A stretch of 8,637 nt of DNA, taken from Bacillota bacterium. Lineage in GTDB: Bacteria; Bacillota; Clostridia; Acetivibrionales; DSM-1351. Each line of letters opens with the position of its first letter. Position 1 is the stretch's first letter. The translations under genes were made by a program, and so were the position numbers. Below, in pieces: positions 4,916 to 8,637 of the stretch. The stretch spans positions 1 to 8,637 of the forward strand of contig JAEZIV010000159.1 of the NCBI GenBank assembly GCA_023436515.1. The letters are read 5' to 3'. The notes beneath the pieces were generated by a model. It searched no databases. It was not told the DNA's origin and worked only from the letters and a program-made list of their open reading frames with translations.

Positions 4916-6700
4916 TTATACAGCCTCGAGTACGCTAAACTGTGAGAAATACAATTTGTGATAATGCCCATTCAAATTCAATAATTCTTCATGGGTACCA
5001 CGTTCAACGATTGATCCTCCGTCAATGTACATTATACAGTCAGCGTTCTTGATTGTTGATAGCCTGTGAGCAATTATAAAGGAGGTTCTTCCCTTTAACA
5101 GCCGCTGTAAACCATTTTGGAGAGCCGTTTCTGTTCTGGTATCGATGCTTGAGGTTGCCTCATCCAATATAAGAATTCTTGGATCTGCCAGTAATGCCCT
5201 TGCAAAGGAAATTAACTGTCTTTCACCGATTGACAGGCGGGTTCCTCTTTCATTTATTTCTGTATGGTAACCATCCTTAAGATTAATAATAAAGTCATGG
5301 GCACAAACAGTTTTAGCTGCCTCTATTGCCTCTTCGTCGGTAGCATCGGGTCTGGCATATTTTATGTTACTCATTACAGTTCCTGAGAATAGGAAGGTAT
5401 CCTGTAGCATTACTCCCATCTGTTTTCTGATAGAATTAAGCGTAACATTTCTAATATTAATCCCATCAATGAATACCTCACCCTCCTGAACATCGTAGAA
5501 CCTGCTTATCAGGTTGATAATGGTGCTCTTTCCCGCTCCCGTAGGTCCAACAAGAGCAACGGTACTTCCAGGTTCAAACTTGAAGCTCACATCATTGAGA
5601 ATCTTATTCCCATCCTCCTCGTCATAAGTAAATCCCACATTCTTGAACTCAACCTGCCCTTTTACCAGAGGCATTTCAGTTGCATTAGGAAGATTTGATA
5701 TTGAAGGCTTTTCGTCAATTGTCTCAAAAATTCTTTCAAGGTAAGCCATTGAGTTAATCATTGCATTATAAAAGTTGCCCATGTTGGTTATAGGCTGCCA
5801 AAATCTCCATATGTAGCTTACAAAGGCTATAAGAACACCAATAGAAACATCGTTAAGCCATAGAATACCGGCAAAATAAAGCACAACGGCTCCACTAGTT
5901 GAGATGGTTTCAATTATTGGCCACAGGATGAAATTCGATTTAACAAACCTCATCCATGCCTTTCTATAGCCCTTACTCAAATCATGAAATATTGCTTCAT
6001 TTTGCTTTTCACGAGCGAAGGACTGGGTTACCTTGACACCGCAGATGCTTTCATGAATATAAGCATTCAGGTTTGACTGCTTCATACTTAAGGCCTGAGT
6101 ATTTCTTCTCTGAATATTCTTTATCAGTAAAATCGCAACTATGAGTGGCGGCAGGCCCAAAAGACTCACAAGTGTAAGCTTTACATTAAGGAACAGCATA
6201 AAGCCTACAATGCATACAAGAGTAAACATATCCGTAATAAAGTTAATGAAACCATTTGAGAGTAAATCACTTAAAGAGTTAACATAGTTAATAACTCTTA
6301 CAAGGATTTTACCGTGTGGCCTACTGTCATAATAGGAAAAAGGAAGCTCCTGCAGCTTGTAAAATATATCTTCCCTTATCTTTTTTACTATGCTATTTCC
6401 AGTTCTTGACATAAGCAACACTCTAAATCTGAAACACAGTGCATTTATAATTAATGTCAGAACAAAAATCGCTGACAACATTACAAGCCCTTTTACATCC
6501 TCAGCAGGAATTCTGTTGTCAATAGCATCCTTTACAAGTATTGGCCCCAGCAAATTGGCTACACTTGCAACTAACATCAGTAGAACGGTAACTGCCATAG
6601 TAAGCTTGTATGGCTTTAAATAACCAATAAGCCTTTTTAGGTCCTTCATTCTGAATACCGATACCAGTTCCTCATCTACATCATACTTATTTCTGGCCAT
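4916..6700 (-). CDS. ABC exporter half-transporter, BmrD/TM288-like subunit
   Basis: This 594-residue protein has an N-terminal six-helix exporter membrane domain (about residues 20-325) fused to an ATPase domain (about 348-594). The ATPase motifs are A-loop Tyr359, Walker A GPTGAGKST (385-393), Q-loop Gln433, Walker B ILILDE with catalytic Glu514, D-loop SSID and H-loop His545. The signature motif reads LSIGERQ (489-495) instead of LSGGQ. It would pair with the subunit coded just upstream to export drugs, lipids or peptides; the substrate cannot be told from sequence. In the heterodimer its Walker motifs and Glu514 form the active site with the partner's LSGGQ, while its own degenerate signature faces the partner's inactive site. 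The ATG at 6700 overlaps the upstream TAA by one base, and AAGGAGG lies inside the end of the upstream gene, indicating translational coupling. Confidence 0.95.
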   Translation of the reverse strand: MARNKYDVDEELVSVFRMKDLKRLIGYLKPYKLTMAVTVLLMLVASVANLLGPILVKDAIDNRIPAEDVKGLVMLSAIFVLTLIINALCFRFRVLLMSRTGNSIVKKIREDIFYKLQELPFSYYDSRPHGKILVRVINYVNSLSDLLSNGFINFITDMFTLVCIVGFMLFLNVKLTLVSLLGLPPLIVAILLIKNIQRRNTQALSMKQSNLNAYIHESICGVKVTQSFAREKQNEAIFHDLSKGYRKAWMRFVKSNFILWPIIETISTSGAVVLYFAGILWLNDVSIGVLIAFVSYIWRFWQPITNMGNFYNAMINSMAYLERIFETIDEKPSISNLPNATEMPLVKGQVEFKNVGFTYDEEDGNKILNDVSFKFEPGSTVALVGPTGAGKSTIINLISRFYDVQEGEVFIDGINIRNVTLNSIRKQMGVMLQDTFLFSGTVMSNIKYARPDATDEEAIEAAKTVCAHDFIINLKDGYHTEINERGTRLSIGERQLISFARALLADPRILILDEATSSIDTRTETALQNGLQRLLKGRTSFIIAHRLSTIKNADCIMYIDGGSIVERGTHEELLNLNGHYHKLYFSQFSVLEAV

Positions 6701-8445
6701 TAGCCCACCTCCTTTGCATCGGTTGCATCAAAGTCACCGAACTGAGTAAGATAGACATTGTAATAATACCCTTTCTTACATAACAGCTCCTCGTGAGTTC
6801 CCTGTTCAATAATCTGTCCCCCATTAAGAACCAGTATCTGATCGGCATTCTTAACTGATGCAATTCTATGGGCAATAATAAAGGTAGTTTTATTGTTATA
6901 AAAGGATCTCAAGGTCTTATGTATTACAAATTCAGTCTCCATATCCACACTTGAGGTAGTATCATCAAGTATAAGGATTGAGGGATCTTTTAATATAGCT
7001 CTGGCAAGGGCAATTCTCTGTCTTTGCCCTCCTGATAACCCGACCCCACGTTCTCCGATAATAGTGTCATAGCCATCGGGGAGCTTTGATATAAAATTAT
7101 CAGCATCCGCAATCCCCGCTGCCCATTTTACTGATTCATATGGGGCATCAGGAACACCATAGGCAATGTTTCCCTCAATAGTATCAGAGAAAAGGAAAAC
7201 ATCCTGCATAGCAACAGATATCTTATCTCGGAGATTCCTTAGTTCGATATCCTTAATATTTACGTTATCGATCAAAACCTCCCCTTCGTTACAGTCATAA
7301 AATCTGCAAATGAGGTTGACAAGGGTTGATTTACCTGAGCCGGTTGGACCAATAATAGCAATGGTCTGTCCTGGATTTGCCTTCAGGCTTACATCCTTTA
7401 GTATCTCCTCGTCTTCGTATGCGAAGCTGACATTCTTAAACTCAACAACACCCTTTATATCCTTCTCGGAGGCTTGTTCAGTATTACTTATAGAGGTTTC
7501 TGCATTAAAATATTCTCTTATTTTATCTGCAGATGCATTAAAACGCTGAACGTCATTTATAAGCCAGCCGCACATTCTCATCGGATTGCCCACAGCCCAT
7601 ATTATTCCGTTAAAGGTTACCAGCTCTCCTATTGTCAAATGTTTATTGATAACAAGTATTCCTCCGACTATAATTATCGTCAGTGACAAGGTACCTGCTA
7701 GTGAGTCAATAATTGGGAGGTATTTTGACCATATGTTTGCTGCATCCATATTCTTTTTTCTGTATGCCTCGTTCTCTTTATCAAACTTGTCAATCTCTAT
7801 TTTTTCTGTTGCAAAGGCCTTAATAACTCTGTTGCCGCTTATATTCTCCTGAACTACAGAATTCAGCTTTGAAAACTGCTGTCTGATTGCTCCGAAGGCA
7901 GGTCTGACATCCGAAGCGAGCCTAATGGCAGCCCATGCAAGGAATGGCACAACAAGGAGCAAAGTAAGTGTAAACAACCAGTTCATTGTGAATAAGAGAG
8001 TTAACGCAAAAATAAAGATTACCAGATTCTCAAAGGTCATATAAATGACCCATGCTACAAAATGACGTACGGCATCCATATCCCCCGTCATTCTGGCCAT
8101 AATATCACCAGTTCGTGTTGTATCAAAAAACTTAAAATCCAGCTCCTGGAGCTTTTTGTACATATCTTCTCGAATAGCCATAAAGGCACCTTGAGATACC
8201 TTTTCAAAGCTTAATTGGTAAACATACCTGATTATTGCTTTTGCCAGGGTTGCCCCAATAATTATTGCTGCAAAGCCAAGTAAAAGCTCTTTTTTTCCCT
8301 GCCTTATTACTTTATCAACAATTACACCTGATACATATGGAGCAACCAAGCTAAGAGCTGAGGCTATAAGCACAAGTATCAGGCTAATACAAATCAGGAG
8401 CTTATATTTTGATATATAACCCCAAACCCATTTGACATTCTTCAT
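6700..8445 (-). CDS. ABC exporter half-transporter, BmrC/TM287-like subunit
   Basis: This 581-residue protein has six membrane helices (about residues 12-300) and a C-terminal ATPase domain (about 333-581). Motifs are A-loop Tyr343, Walker A GPTGSGKST (366-374), Q-loop Gln414, a perfect LSGGQ signature (470-474), Walker B ILILDD (490-495), D-loop SSVD and H-loop His526. The residue after the Walker B aspartate is Asp495 rather than the catalytic Glu, as in the degenerate site of BmrC and TM287. It is the first gene of a two-gene operon and is expected to form a plasma-membrane heterodimer with the subunit encoded downstream, giving one active and one degenerate ATP site. The ATG at 8445 follows AAGGA by nine bases. 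The family includes multidrug exporters, but clostridial members may carry other substrates. Confidence 0.95.
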   Translation of the reverse strand: MKNVKWVWGYISKYKLLICISLILVLIASALSLVAPYVSGVIVDKVIRQGKKELLLGFAAIIIGATLAKAIIRYVYQLSFEKVSQGAFMAIREDMYKKLQELDFKFFDTTRTGDIMARMTGDMDAVRHFVAWVIYMTFENLVIFIFALTLLFTMNWLFTLTLLLVVPFLAWAAIRLASDVRPAFGAIRQQFSKLNSVVQENISGNRVIKAFATEKIEIDKFDKENEAYRKKNMDAANIWSKYLPIIDSLAGTLSLTIIIVGGILVINKHLTIGELVTFNGIIWAVGNPMRMCGWLINDVQRFNASADKIREYFNAETSISNTEQASEKDIKGVVEFKNVSFAYEDEEILKDVSLKANPGQTIAIIGPTGSGKSTLVNLICRFYDCNEGEVLIDNVNIKDIELRNLRDKISVAMQDVFLFSDTIEGNIAYGVPDAPYESVKWAAGIADADNFISKLPDGYDTIIGERGVGLSGGQRQRIALARAILKDPSILILDDTTSSVDMETEFVIHKTLRSFYNNKTTFIIAHRIASVKNADQILVLNGGQIIEQGTHEELLCKKGYYYNVYLTQFGDFDATDAKEVG

Positions 8446-8538
8446 TTTTTCTGTTCCTTCCCCTTAAGACGTTACTTAGTATTATTATAAATAGTAAACA
8501 CCCTTATTAAATGGATATTCTTTCACTTATGATGTATA

Positions 8539-8566
8539 TTTTTATCCTTTAGGGCAAGATTGTCAA
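8539..8566 (-). promoter_or_regulatory. Promoter of the ABC exporter operon
   Basis: A consensus -35 TTGACA (8566-8561) with a 16-nt spacer leads to TAAAAA (8544-8539), a modest -10. The start would be near 8532, giving a leader of about 87 nt. Unlike bmrCD of Bacillus subtilis, this leader shows no convincing leader-peptide frame or attenuator hairpin. Confidence 0.55.
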
Positions 8567-8595
8567 GAACAGCTTCCGTTTTTACAGGCTAATTG

Positions 8596-8625
8596 TTGAA
8601 AGAAAAAGCGTTCTCATGCTATACT
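8596..8625 (+). promoter_or_regulatory. Possible divergent promoter at the right edge
   Basis: TTGAAA (8596-8601), an 18-nt spacer and TATACT (8620-8625) could drive a plus-strand gene outside the window, divergent from the exporter operon. Confidence 0.4.
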
Positions 8626-8636
8626 TCACGTATGCA
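8617..8636. repeat. Inverted repeat over the right-edge -10 box
   Basis: TGC-T-ATAC and GTAT-GCA form 7-bp arms with one bulged base around a TTCAC centre, covering the possible -10 box. The position suits a repressor operator, for example for a self-regulated transcription factor beside the exporter. This is inferred from position only. Confidence 0.35.
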
Positions 8637-8637
8637 C

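Noticed and set aside
7310..7852. Plus-strand frames of 70-88 codons within the exporter genes
   Set aside because: They are antisense shadows of the conserved ABC coding sequence.
8485..8526. Possible 13-codon GTG-started leader peptide before the ABC exporter genes, by analogy with bmrB of Bacillus subtilis
   Set aside because: There is no ribosome binding site before the GTG and no convincing terminator hairpin after it.

Overview
The window looks like chromosomal DNA from a low-GC Gram-positive anaerobe of the Clostridia. Intergenic stretches are AT-rich, ribosome binding sites are strong GGAGG types, promoters are TTGACA/TATAAT-like, and the protein families fit that group. A Ruminiclostridium-type cellulolytic clostridium would match, but that placement is an impression and was not tested. 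No mobile element, phage gene or CRISPR array was seen.

Layout, left to right. (1) 1-1069, minus: the first 356 codons of a MutS2-family ATPase, cut by the left edge just after its Walker A motif. (2) 1070-1620, minus: a gene-free stretch of about 550 bases rich in RNA structure. It starts with an excellent sigma-A promoter and an 11-codon leader peptide with a strong ribosome binding site. A series of hairpins with alternative pairings and a U-run follows. A second promoter then precedes a roughly 215-nt highly structured RNA that ends in a terminator-like U-run, only about 35 nt from the start of the mutS2-like gene. (3) 1630-2703, minus: a DUF4349 lipoprotein with a C-terminal membrane helix. 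(4) 2951-3127, minus: tRNA-His(GTG) with its own promoter and a strong terminator. (5) 3242-3614, plus: a divergent monocistronic unit coding for a 58-residue zinc-ribbon protein, the only plus-strand gene. (6) 3636-4790, minus: galM (aldose 1-epimerase) with a GTG start and its own promoter. (7) 4862-8566, minus: a two-gene operon for a heterodimeric ABC exporter, with the stop of the first gene overlapping the start of the second by one base, a promoter upstream and a long-stem terminator downstream. (8) The right edge holds a possible plus-strand promoter with an inverted repeat, facing a gene outside the window.

The genes are mostly independent transcription units. The two ABC subunits clearly work together: one carries Asp in place of the catalytic Glu, and the other carries a degenerate signature motif. 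This is the complementary pattern of BmrCD/TM287-288-type exporters with one degenerate and one active ATP site. The most interesting region is 1070-1620. There a translated leader peptide, an attenuator-like fold and a candidate noncoding RNA with possible pseudoknots are stacked in front of a gene of a family known in Bacillus subtilis to act on stalled, collided ribosomes.
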